The notes under the pieces are model-generated. The model was not told where the DNA came from and did no database searches. It saw only the letters and a program-made list of their open reading frames with translations. From the NCBI RefSeq assembly GCF_033439725.1, contig NW_026944385.1, positions 3,629,001 through 3,693,000 on the forward strand: DNA of 64,000 nt. The letters are read 5' to 3'. Both the position numbers and the translations under genes were made by a program. This stretch comes from Neurospora tetraspora (Eukaryota > Ascomycota > Sordariomycetes > Sordariales > Sordariaceae). This document shows positions 35,092 through 43,514 of the stretch, one piece after another; within the stretch, counting starts at the first letter, position 1, and the number at the start of each line of letters is the position of its first letter.

Positions 35092-36505
35092 ATTAACTTC
35101 CTTAATTATTTACGCGATATTTCGAGCCCTTCAATATAACCTAAGATATAGAAAATAACGGTCTTACCTCTCTCTTACCATTACTCTTCGATAATAATTT
35201 TAAGAAGATAATACGAGATTGTTTCGAAATTAATAGAATCTACTATTTAAAATAAAATATTTATCGATTTTATATTTGGCTACCCCACCCCGCTAAATAT
35301 ATTACTAATTATTTTTATTACCGGCCTTATAATAGATTTATTAAAATTTATCTCTTTCCTAACCTTCGAACTATAGGAAATTGTATTTAATATTAGGAGG
35401 TTTATTTAATTAATTAGGTAACGGTAAGGTAAAATAATTACGAAGGTAAAAATTGATTGTTTAATTTCTAAAGGTAATAGATTAGATTCTATTAGACGTT
35501 AAAACCTCTTTCTAGTTTTAAAGATTTATTGCGATTTTAAATATTATAATTTAAATAATTTCTTTAAGTAAGTAGAGGAAATATATTTCGATAGTTATAA
35601 AGAAATGAGGTTATAGGTTAAAATTAATGAAGACGTTCTTTGTATTAAAGGTCTTTAGATTTTCGATTATATATAAGTATATATATATAAGTTTAATAAG
35701 TATAGTTGGTTATTGAAGGTAAAGGTTCGCTTCGTAATTAAAGGAAATCAGTAGTAAAATTATAGTAAAGAAATGTATACTTCTACGTTAGTTAGTCGTT
35801 TATATCGGTTAATTATTACTTACGCCGTTAAATTCGATTTGGAATTTATTTAATACAATATAGTGAATGTTTTCGTTAATATTTATTTCGATAAGGAGAT
35901 TTATATATATATACCTCCTAATTATTGAAAGTACAGTATTATTTTTGAAAATTTTAAGGCCTTCTACGGTTTCCGACGAAAATTCCCTTACTATAGTAAC
36001 GAGAATTTAATAGAATTTTTGAAAGTTTAGGGTTTAAACTGTTATTTAAGGACTTATATATTTTTAAACGTAATAGAATCTTGATTTTCTATTACGTTAA
36101 CAATATTATTTTCGCCTTTAATAAATTATAATATGATAAAATTACCCGGGTTATAAAAAAGCTAGAAGAGAAGTATAAATTTCCTAGTAATAATAACCTT
36201 TAATAGTTTTTAAGTATCGAAATTATTCGAGATTGAAAGGTAAGTTATATTGAATTGTCTTAATAGGAATATATTTATAACATTACCAAGTTGATTAAAA
36301 ATCCGTATACCTTCACTTTTATCCTAATAAGTAATAAAGAATTTATATTTTACAATAGTATAGCCTCTTTCGATAAAATCCGGGAATATTAGGTCGTTAC
36401 TGGTTCTATAATATACGTTGCTATAATTACCCGGCTTAATATTACTTTCGCTGCTAACTAATTAGTTCGCTATAATTATAATTCTGGTTTTTAATATTGT
36501 AAAGC

Positions 36506-37046
36506 TGTTTCCTGCGGTGCCCTGACTGGCCTATAATGATAGCACCAGTACAAGGTTGCTACAGTGAACTATGCACTTGTAGCAGAGCGGAGCGGAAGCG
36601 GTAGGAAGTACGACAGCAATGCTGAAGGAAGCAGCGTAGTTGCAAGTACAATAAAAGGATGTTGTAAAAGAGGTCTTAGAGAGGACTCTGCTCTCAAGAC
36701 AGAAGATTACAGTGGACTCTGCACTGTGAAAAAAGACTATATTGTATTGCTTGACTTGTGCTTGCTTGCTTAAGGAGTGACGAACTGAAGGAGAGGAGAG
36801 GTCTCTATATACATGGACACTAAGCATCTAGAAGCTTCTGTTGAATCCTGTGATGACAAATCAGTCTGGAAGAAATGCTAGCTAAGTTATAAGACTCTAG
36901 AATACAGTGGCAAAACCTCTTGTATTCTAGTACATTCTGTGGGGACTGAGTCAACTGATTCCGTAGAAGGAATAGTTCAACTAGCCTTCTATACTACAAG
37001 GTAGTACAAGGCAGTTACAAGGCACAGTACTAGCCACACGTTAACA
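36506..37046 (-). repeat. 3' LTR of the intact copia element
   Basis: 541 bp; in element orientation it begins TGTTAACGTG and ends GCAGGAAACA. It is identical to 42094-42634 as far as I can check. It contains a TATATA motif (36807-36812). Confidence 0.93.
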
Positions 37047-37054
37047 CCCCCTCT
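37047..37054 (-). other. Polypurine tract of the intact copia element
   Basis: In element orientation AGAGGGGG abuts the 3' LTR directly. This is the expected plus-strand primer for reverse transcription. Confidence 0.85.
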
Positions 37055-37085
37055 GTGGCTGTACTTAGTGCCACAAGAGCCCCCT

Positions 37086-40000
37086 CTATACCCCTATGTT
37101 GTAGAGCTTAGAGTAGTTCAGCAGTTGTAAGAACCGCTCGAACTTGGGAGCTGGCAGAGCTTTTGTGAGGCCGTCAGCAGCCATATCCTCTGTTGGAACA
37201 AAGGATACGGTGATGTTTCCCTCTGTAACGCTCTCTCTCACGCCTTGGAATTTGAGGAGCGTATGTTTAGTACGGCTGTGGTGCTTGGAGTTATGAGCCG
37301 TGTCTATAGCCCCTTGGTTGTCTGACTTCAGAGGAGTAGGGTTTTGAAGAGGATGCTGAATTTCGCTGAATAAACCTCTGAGCCACAATGCCTCACGGTT
37401 GCCTTCGATGAGTGCCGTGTATTCGGCTTCAAGAGTGCTGTAGGCTACTGTAGAGGCTCTCTTGGATTTCCAGCTTACTGGGCCTCCACTAATTAAGAAC
37501 ACGTAGCCGTAAGTAGATCGAGCAGTAGTTTTACAGCCAGCAAAATCACTGTCAGTGTAGCCTATAGGTGTTATATCTCCTATAGCGCCGTACTGTATAG
37601 CATTGTCGATAGTGCTATAGAGGTAGCTCAACAGCTTTTTTGCTGCCTTCAGATGAGCAACTGTAGGCTGTTGTAAGTGCCGAGAGAGCCACTGAACTGC
37701 GTGTGCTATATCAACTCGAGTCTGAGTCATAGCGTAAGTAGTAGTGCCTATAAGGCGCTGGTAGAGCTTCTGATCGGCTTTGTTCAGTGGTGGAGAGGGT
37801 GATTCAGGACCTGTGAGTCCTGGAGAGAGTGGTATCTTCGGACCGTGAGTGCTAAGCTTGAAGTGTTTGATAGCCTCTTTGATATAAGCTCCTTGGTGAA
37901 TCCACAATAGTCGTTTGGCTCTGTTGCGTTCGATCTGGACACCTAAGAAGAACTTAGCAGCACCTAAGTCTTCTATGTCATAGGCTTTAGCTAGACTTTG
38001 CTTTAGAGCTTGGATCTTCTGTTTAGAAGGTCCAATCAGGAGGCAGTCATCCACGTGGCTAACGATGAAGATACCGTCTTGCTCGTTGAAGTAAGTGGCT
38101 GAGTCAGAAGTTAAAGGCTTGTAGCCGAGGCCTTTAACTAATGTAGCTACCTTCTGCTGCCACAGATAGGGAGCTTGTTTTAAGCCGTATAGAGACTTCT
38201 TTAGTAGTATAACTTGGTCCTTAGTAGGATCCCAACCGTGTTGTTTCAGCAATGCTCTTGCACTCTTGCTGCTGAGGCTGTATTCATACAAGCCTTCTGG
38301 GACTTCCATATATATATCAAAGTCCACACCAGCATTTAGAAAAGCTCCCACGAAGTCGATTTGCTCTATTTCTAAGTCTTCCACAGCTGCTATGGCTAAC
38401 AGAACTCTCCAGGTAGGAGGAGTAGCTGTGGTAGCAAAAGTCTCTGTAAAGTCAACTCCAGGGACTTGTTGGAAGCCTCTGACTACCAGCCGAGCCTTGT
38501 ATTTAACAACTTGACTCTGTGAGTTCTTTTTAGCTTTAAAGACCCATCGGCTTGTTATAGGGTTCTTTAATGCCTTAGAACGGTCAACGAAGTAGAAGGT
38601 CTTAGTAGTCAATAGCTGTTGTAGCTCATTGAAGGAGGCTTCCAGCCAACAGTTTTTCTGTGGGTGCTTTAGAGCCTGTTTGAAAGTGTTAGGCTCCGTG
38701 GTGCTGGTGGTGGCAGCGTTGTAATTTACTGCAGTAGTAGCTGCCTTAGTAACTAAGTACGTTACTAATTCAGTAGTGTCCATGGCGTTATCGTCGTCAT
38801 CCACTACTTGGAATTCTTCCTTCTGCTGCTTAGAAGCTTGTGGCAGATGGACTTCGATATTTGTAGACTTGGGAGGCTCTACAAGAGGTGTTGTGAGCCT
38901 GGGAGGCTCTGCAGTTATGAGAGGTTGTTCTGCAGAATGTTCTTGTTCTTCCTCCTCCTGAACTTCAGGAAGCTGTAGGGAGTTTGTAGGGCTTCTGGGG
39001 CCCTGGAGATGAAGCTTGTAGTCTTCATAGAATTTGACAAAAGGCGTCTGAACTACTTGCCGTTGGCCTAGCCAAACCAAGTAGGTTTGATGCCCCAGAA
39101 CGGCCAAAAGCCTTCCTTTGGTACCTCTGGGCTGTAGCTTTTGCCCTGCAGAACGTTTCTCAGAAGGTATAAACACCATGACTTCGGTGCCAATAACTTT
39201 ATAGTTCTGGAGATCAGGGACGTGAGGAGCCTGTGAGGGCACCAATTCATCGAGGAAGAGCTGGTAAGGAGTAAGCTCCTTAGTTGAGTTGGCAGTGCGG
39301 TTGATAATTTCTACCACAGAGATAATAACGTAACACCAGAGGGTCGGGGGTAGACCTGAGGCAATGAGAGTAGCTCGAAGACGGTCCAAAATCACCCGAA
39401 TGGAGCGTTCTGGTAGGCCGTTTTGGTGGTGAGCGTAAGGGCTAGATTTACTAAAGGTGATACCTTTTTCAGTGAAGTACGGAAGTAGGCTTCTGATTTC
39501 TTTACCTCCGTCGTAGTGAAATTGCGCTGGGTACCGCTTATAAGTGTTATAGAGAGTTTCGATAATAGATCTAACCTCTATAGCAGCTTCATCTTTCGTT
39601 CTTAGAAGCTGAATGAGTCTGAAGCGGGTTTTCCGATCCACTAAAACAAGACCATACGGCTTGTTATTCAGTGGCGTAGGACGAATAATAAAGATATCCC
39701 CCTCTAGTCGTCCGAGGGCAAACGGTGGATCGGCTACTGGCTTTTTGGAGGGTCTGCGTAGTATTTTGGCCGAATCACAGCTTTTGCAAACCAAGTCTTC
39801 AGGGCGTACCTTTTGAAAGCTAGGCATGCCTTTAGTAACTTGAGCAGTCTTTTTCAAAAGATCAAGGCTTATATGCCCGAGCCGGACGTGCCATAACTGG
39901 GCGGCCCGAATCAACGCCTCAGAGGGTTTCTTGAGAGCTGTTGTGGGAGCTGTGGGAGTTGGATCCAGAGCCGGAGGCTCTATAACCCCCTTTGAAATTT

Positions 40001-41861
40001 CAGGAGCTGTAGTAGGTTCAGTAGATTCTTCAGTTTCAGAATCACTGAGATCGGCATTGTCTCTGGTAGTGTAACAGTGCCAAGTAGACCCGTAGGCCAA
40101 TGGTTGTTTAGGATCAATTTTGGTAGATACAGTATTCTTCGTGGTGAAGAAGAAGCCGTGTTTTTGGAAGTTTAGCAATGCCAATAGCTTCCGGGAGGCT
40201 GTGTATAACTTTTCCTTGATTAAGGTGCCTCCAGAGGCATACAACCTATGGCCACTCACTATATTCAGCGGGAAGTTAGGAATATAGAGAGTATCTGTGA
40301 GTGATATAGAGCTGTAAACCGCTGTGTTATCTTTGTAGCCGGCGAGGAATTCGATTTTCACAGTGCCAACGCCCAGTGGCTTTACAGGACCACCTCCGGT
40401 CCCTACGGTGCCTAGAGTGGTAGAGAACTGTAGGTCCGAGAATAGGGTTTTGTTGTTGCAGATGTGCACTGTAGACCCAGTGTCAAAGAGCCATTGGCTG
40501 TTGTTTTTGATAGTTGGGTGGCTGAATTCAGGAGTTTCCTCGGTGGCTACAAATTCAGAGTCACTGTCTGCTCCGAATATAGTGCCAGACTCAAGGTTAT
40601 AGCCTATAGTGAAAGCTTCATTAGAAGCTGTTTGCTCAGTGCCTTCAATGTTGAAGGACTCTCCTTGGGCCTTCTTCTTAGTGCCTTTGCCTTGCTGCTT
40701 GCCTTGAGGGTTAGTGTGCTTAGCAGACGGCTGGCTGAAGGGCTTAATATCTTGATCCTTCCTCTTAGTAGACCGTGGGTTCTGATGATTAGCCTTGTTG
40801 TTATCTTTCGACCTGTGGTTTCTCTTATAGCTAGCTTGCAAAGCTAACAGCTGTTGAGAAGTCGTGGTAGTCGAATTCCGAGTCTCAGCTAGTAGGTCTT
40901 CCTGGAAGTACAGAAGGCTTAGTTTAGTAATCTTGCCTTCTGTGTTGTAGAGCCATTGTTCTTGCCGCAGCAAGCCTCTACAACGCTCTACCCACTGAGA
41001 GAAGTGGCTTTCTAGCACGTTAAAATAGTGGTTGATCTGGTCAATTTCCGCTATCCTAACGCCGAGACCAGCAAGTCGGCTCGCGAGGGTGTTGAATTTG
41101 GCGTTGAATTCTACTATAGTAGTAGATCCATCAAACTTAAGGAAGTGAAACTCCTTATATAGGGAGTCTCGGAGGGTTGACTGGCTGGGAGCGTACTGCA
41201 TACGCAAACGCTTGTAAGCCTCTGCAGGGTCCGTTTCGAAGGCAATAGTAGATAAGGGGCCCTGTTTTAAGGTATTCCGAAGGGTCAATAACAAGGCAGC
41301 CTTCTGAGGATCAAATAGTAAGGCGTTAACTCGGTCAGGGTCTTTCAGGAATTCAGGAATTTGTAGTGCCCTGAACTGGATAGAAATAGCCTGATACCAC
41401 TGATTGTAGTTTTCAGGTCCTGAAAGACGCTCTTTTTCAGCAAGTTGGAGTGACTGTTTAGCAAGCTCTTTGGTAGTAAGAGCGCTGAAATCAGTTCCGA
41501 GGTGTGCTGAAAGCGTTGGAGCTGTAATAGGCTCCGAGGTAGGTGTAGGAGACTCAAGAGTTGACTGAGCTTGAAGAGTTGGTTGAGCCTGAGGAAGCTG
41601 TTCAGCCTGAGGAGGCTGTTCAGCTTGAGGAGGCTGTTCAGCTTGAGGAGGCTGTTCAGCTTGAGGAGGCTGTTCAGCTTGAGGAGTCTGTTGAGTCTGA
41701 GAAGAGTGTTGAGCAGCCAAGTTCTGTTGTAGCAGCGAAATAACGTGCTGAAGCTGGCCTTCAAGGTTGTGAATTTGAGCTTGTAAGCCTTGTAAGCTCA
41801 GGCTTGGATATTCTGCAGGAAAAGCTGCAGTATGATCCATTAGTTCAGTCGGTTGATCCAT
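37086..41861 (-). CDS. Gag-Pol polyprotein of the copia element (1,591 residues)
   Basis: One frame encodes everything, with no frameshift between gag and pol. Gag (about 1-450) carries a hexapeptide array built on PQAEQP near residues 56-92 and ends in a Lys/Arg/Gln-rich region, but has no CX2CX4HX4C zinc knuckle. Protease: WLFDTGSTVHIC near 455. Integrase: HHCC region (HVRLGHIS...CKSC) then catalytic Asp in GDIF, Asp in HYDGGKE and Glu in GLPERS. Reverse transcriptase: RLVVRGFQQVPGVDFTETFA, IEQIDFVGAFLNAG, and the active site SHVDD near 1266, a His variant of YVDD. RNase H: YTDSDFAG near 1435, LEAEYTAL and KSDNQGAI. The C-terminus (MAADGLTKALPAPKFERFL) is typical. No stop or deletion is seen, so it should be active. 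Confidence 0.97.
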   Translation of the reverse strand: MDQPTELMDHTAAFPAEYPSLSLQGLQAQIHNLEGQLQHVISLLQQNLAAQHSSQTQQTPQAEQPPQAEQPPQAEQPPQAEQPPQAEQLPQAQPTLQAQSTLESPTPTSEPITAPTLSAHLGTDFSALTTKELAKQSLQLAEKERLSGPENYNQWYQAISIQFRALQIPEFLKDPDRVNALLFDPQKAALLLTLRNTLKQGPLSTIAFETDPAEAYKRLRMQYAPSQSTLRDSLYKEFHFLKFDGSTTIVEFNAKFNTLASRLAGLGVRIAEIDQINHYFNVLESHFSQWVERCRGLLRQEQWLYNTEGKITKLSLLYFQEDLLAETRNSTTTTSQQLLALQASYKRNHRSKDNNKANHQNPRSTKRKDQDIKPFSQPSAKHTNPQGKQQGKGTKKKAQGESFNIEGTEQTASNEAFTIGYNLESGTIFGADSDSEFVATEETPEFSHPTIKNNSQWLFDTGSTVHICNNKTLFSDLQFSTTLGTVGTGGGPVKPLGVGTVKIEFLAGYKDNTAVYSSISLTDTLYIPNFPLNIVSGHRLYASGGTLIKEKLYTASRKLLALLNFQKHGFFFTTKNTVSTKIDPKQPLAYGSTWHCYTTRDNADLSDSETEESTEPTTAPEISKGVIEPPALDPTPTAPTTALKKPSEALIRAAQLWHVRLGHISLDLLKKTAQVTKGMPSFQKVRPEDLVCKSCDSAKILRRPSKKPVADPPFALGRLEGDIFIIRPTPLNNKPYGLVLVDRKTRFRLIQLLRTKDEAAIEVRSIIETLYNTYKRYPAQFHYDGGKEIRSLLPYFTEKGITFSKSSPYAHHQNGLPERSIRVILDRLRATLIASGLPPTLWCYVIISVVEIINRTANSTKELTPYQLFLDELVPSQAPHVPDLQNYKVIGTEVMVFIPSEKRSAGQKLQPRGTKGRLLAVLGHQTYLVWLGQRQVVQTPFVKFYEDYKLHLQGPRSPTNSLQLPEVQEEEEQEHSAEQPLITAEPPRLTTPLVEPPKSTNIEVHLPQASKQQKEEFQVVDDDDNAMDTTELVTYLVTKAATTAVNYNAATTSTTEPNTFKQALKHPQKNCWLEASFNELQQLLTTKTFYFVDRSKALKNPITSRWVFKAKKNSQSQVVKYKARLVVRGFQQVPGVDFTETFATTATPPTWRVLLAIAAVEDLEIEQIDFVGAFLNAGVDFDIYMEVPEGLYEYSLSSKSARALLKQHGWDPTKDQVILLKKSLYGLKQAPYLWQQKVATLVKGLGYKPLTSDSATYFNEQDGIFIVSHVDDCLLIGPSKQKIQALKQSLAKAYDIEDLGAAKFFLGVQIERNRAKRLLWIHQGAYIKEAIKHFKLSTHGPKIPLSPGLTGPESPSPPLNKADQKLYQRLIGTTTYAMTQTRVDIAHAVQWLSRHLQQPTVAHLKAAKKLLSYLYSTIDNAIQYGAIGDITPIGYTDSDFAGCKTTARSTYGYVFLISGGPVSWKSKRASTVAYSTLEAEYTALIEGNREALWLRGLFSEIQHPLQNPTPLKSDNQGAIDTAHNSKHHSRTKHTLLKFQGVRESVTEGNITVSFVPTEDMAADGLTKALPAPKFERFLQLLNYSKLYNIGV
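41584..41697 (-). repeat. 18-bp tandem array inside gag
   Basis: About six near-perfect copies of an 18-bp unit encode repeated PQAEQP. Copies differ by single substitutions. Such arrays change copy number readily, so the length of Gag may vary between element copies. Confidence 0.85.
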
Positions 41862-42080
41862 TATAGCACTGCAATAATGAAGGGTGCTTGAGGGACCAGT
41901 GAAAATAGTCTGTAGTACAGTACTATTTGCAGTTGATGAGCAGTCTACAGCCTGTAGTACAGTGCTGTTTGCCGAGAAGAGAGATAGGAGGTTGGCCTGT
42001 AGTACAGAGCCAAGGGGTCAAGAATCGATCGTGACTTGGAAGCGCGAATCGATAGGCTGAATCCGGGTATTCTTGTTTCC

Positions 42081-42093
42081 CGGGCTCATAACC
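42081..42093 (-). other. Primer-binding site matching the initiator tRNA-Met anticodon arm
   Basis: In element orientation, the bases adjacent to the 5' LTR read GGTTATGAGCCCG. Twelve of them are complementary to GGGCUCAUAACC, the conserved anticodon arm of eukaryotic initiator tRNA-Met, not to a tRNA 3' CCA end. This implies priming from a cleaved tRNA half. Confidence 0.78.
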
Positions 42094-42634
42094 TGTTTCC
42101 TGCGGTGCCCTGACTGGCCTATAATGATAGCACCAGTACAAGGTTGCTACAGTGAACTATGCACTTGTAGCAGAGCGGAGCGGAAGCGGTAGGAAGTACG
42201 ACAGCAATGCTGAAGGAAGCAGCGTAGTTGCAAGTACAATAAAAGGATGTTGTAAAAGAGGTCTTAGAGAGGACTCTGCTCTCAAGACAGAAGATTACAG
42301 TGGACTCTGCACTGTGAAAAAAGACTATATTGTATTGCTTGACTTGTGCTTGCTTGCTTAAGGAGTGACGAACTGAAGGAGAGGAGAGGTCTCTATATAC
42401 ATGGACACTAAGCATCTAGAAGCTTCTGTTGAATCCTGTGATGACAAATCAGTCTGGAAGAAATGCTAGCTAAGTTATAAGACTCTAGAATACAGTGGCA
42501 AAACCTCTTGTATTCTAGTACATTCTGTGGGGACTGAGTCAACTGATTCCGTAGAAGGAATAGTTCAACTAGCCTTCTATACTACAAGGTAGTACAAGGC
42601 AGTTACAAGGCACAGTACTAGCCACACGTTAACA
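42094..42634 (-). repeat. 5' LTR of the intact copia element
   Basis: 541 bp, identical to 36506-37046. It supplies the promoter of the element and is followed on the minus strand by the primer-binding site. Confidence 0.93.
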
Positions 42635-43337
42635 AAAGCTACTAATAAAATTTTATATTACCTTTAATACTATTTTGATCTTTCCTTCTATTATAGTAAG
42701 TTAATGAAATTTAAAATTACTTTAAATATATTGTACACTGACAATTCTCTAGATCGAATGAATTCGTATAGATTTATAATTAAATTCTTTAGTAATTTAA
42801 TTTATTAGGGTATAATTAAATAAAAGATAGTATTTATTTTAATAATAAAAGTAGAGTTATTATCGATTTTAAACGTTATTAAGAAAGTTATTGCTGTTAT
42901 ACATTTATATAAAGAGATTAATATTTCCTTCGATAAGGATGTGCCCGTAATCGGTTTTAATGATATATAAATAATCTGTATATTAATTATTGAGGTAACG
43001 AAGTTAATAATTAAATTAAAATATATTAATATCTATTGTTATTAGTTAAGGCAGGAAATTATAGAGGGAAGGATTGAAATTAAGTATTTAGAAACGAAAA
43101 AAATGTTAGTTAATGGATTAATGAAGATTCTAGGACAATTAGATTACGAAAAATTCCGGGAATTAATAGGAATAATGAATATATTAGTTCGTAAAGAGAT
43201 AGGGATAGATAAAGAGATTCCGAATAATATTCTGGAGGATATTTACAATTTGGCTAAAGAAATTGACGTACTAGAAGAGAAATTCTATAAATAGTTTTAC
43301 TTTTACCCTATTTGCAAAGTCTATAAGTGAAGGGGTA

Positions 43338-43509
43338 TATTAGATTCAAGGGTGGTTTTAGCCATACTATATAGAGGTTAGCGCTCCAGCTACCTAATAT
43401 TGCCTGATTTCTGGGCATATCTGGGTTACCCCAGCACCCCCCATACCTTCTGGGCGAGTCAGTCACACACACTCTTCAATCAATCAATCCTGCACCGTCA
43501 CATCTGACA
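43338..43509 (+). repeat. Right (3') LTR of the outer copia relic
   Basis: 172 bp, preceded by a purine run AAGGGG near 43331. Its inner (left) end carries RIP-type changes (TATTAGA for TGTCAGA), whereas the outer two thirds are essentially clean and end ATCTGACA before the CCAGG duplication. Confidence 0.88.
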
Positions 43510-43514
43510 CCAGG

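Larger units (their letters stand above)
36506..42634 (-). mobile_element. Intact Ty1/copia retrotransposon, 6,129 bp, inserted in the relic
   Basis: The element has two 541-bp LTRs that I found identical by eye, a primer-binding site, an uninterrupted gag-pol frame, a polypurine tract, and AAAGC direct repeats at 36501-36505 and 42635-42639. It is oriented on the minus strand. The pol order (protease-integrase-RT-RNase H) makes it copia superfamily. Base composition is normal and no RIP damage is seen, in contrast to the surrounding sequence. Everything needed for autonomous movement appears present. Confidence 0.96.
30856..43337 (+). pseudogene. Degenerate copia gag-pol, split by four insertions
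   Basis: RIP stops abound, but order and motifs survive. A protease-like FDSRAFIYIF lies near 32470. The integrase catalytic region, with an Asp-Asn-Glu remnant, lies near 33255-33300, and a C-terminal integrase part follows at 33542-33760 and 34038-34330. Reverse transcriptase starts near 35700 (KVRFVIKGN, then FDLEFI and EIYIYIPPNY). RNase H continues after the intact element from 42640 and ends near 43290 with a GLMKILGQLDYEKFRELIG-like tail. The coding frame resumes across the AAAGC site of the nested element. No product is possible. Confidence 0.85.
30684..43509 (+). mobile_element. RIP-degraded Ty1/copia retrotransposon, host of all nested insertions
   Basis: 172-bp LTRs at 30684-30855 and 43338-43509, starting TGTCAGAT and ending ATCTGACA where not mutated, bound the element. 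The direct repeat CCAGG flanks it at 30679-30683 and 43510-43514. The interior is extremely A+T-rich with stops throughout, yet plus-strand Pol can be followed in the order protease, integrase, reverse transcriptase, RNase H, the copia order. After subtracting the nested insertions the element is about 5.5 kb, normal for copia. RIP damage is heavy inside and fades toward the outer edges of both LTRs. Confidence 0.9.

Noticed and set aside
36531-36827. 98-codon frame present in both LTRs
   Set aside because: It lies inside LTR sequence and is duplicated only because the LTRs are identical; no protein features.
43103-43294. 63-codon stand-alone small gene
   Set aside because: Its sequence is the RIP-mutated C-terminal tail of copia RNase H and belongs to the outer relic.
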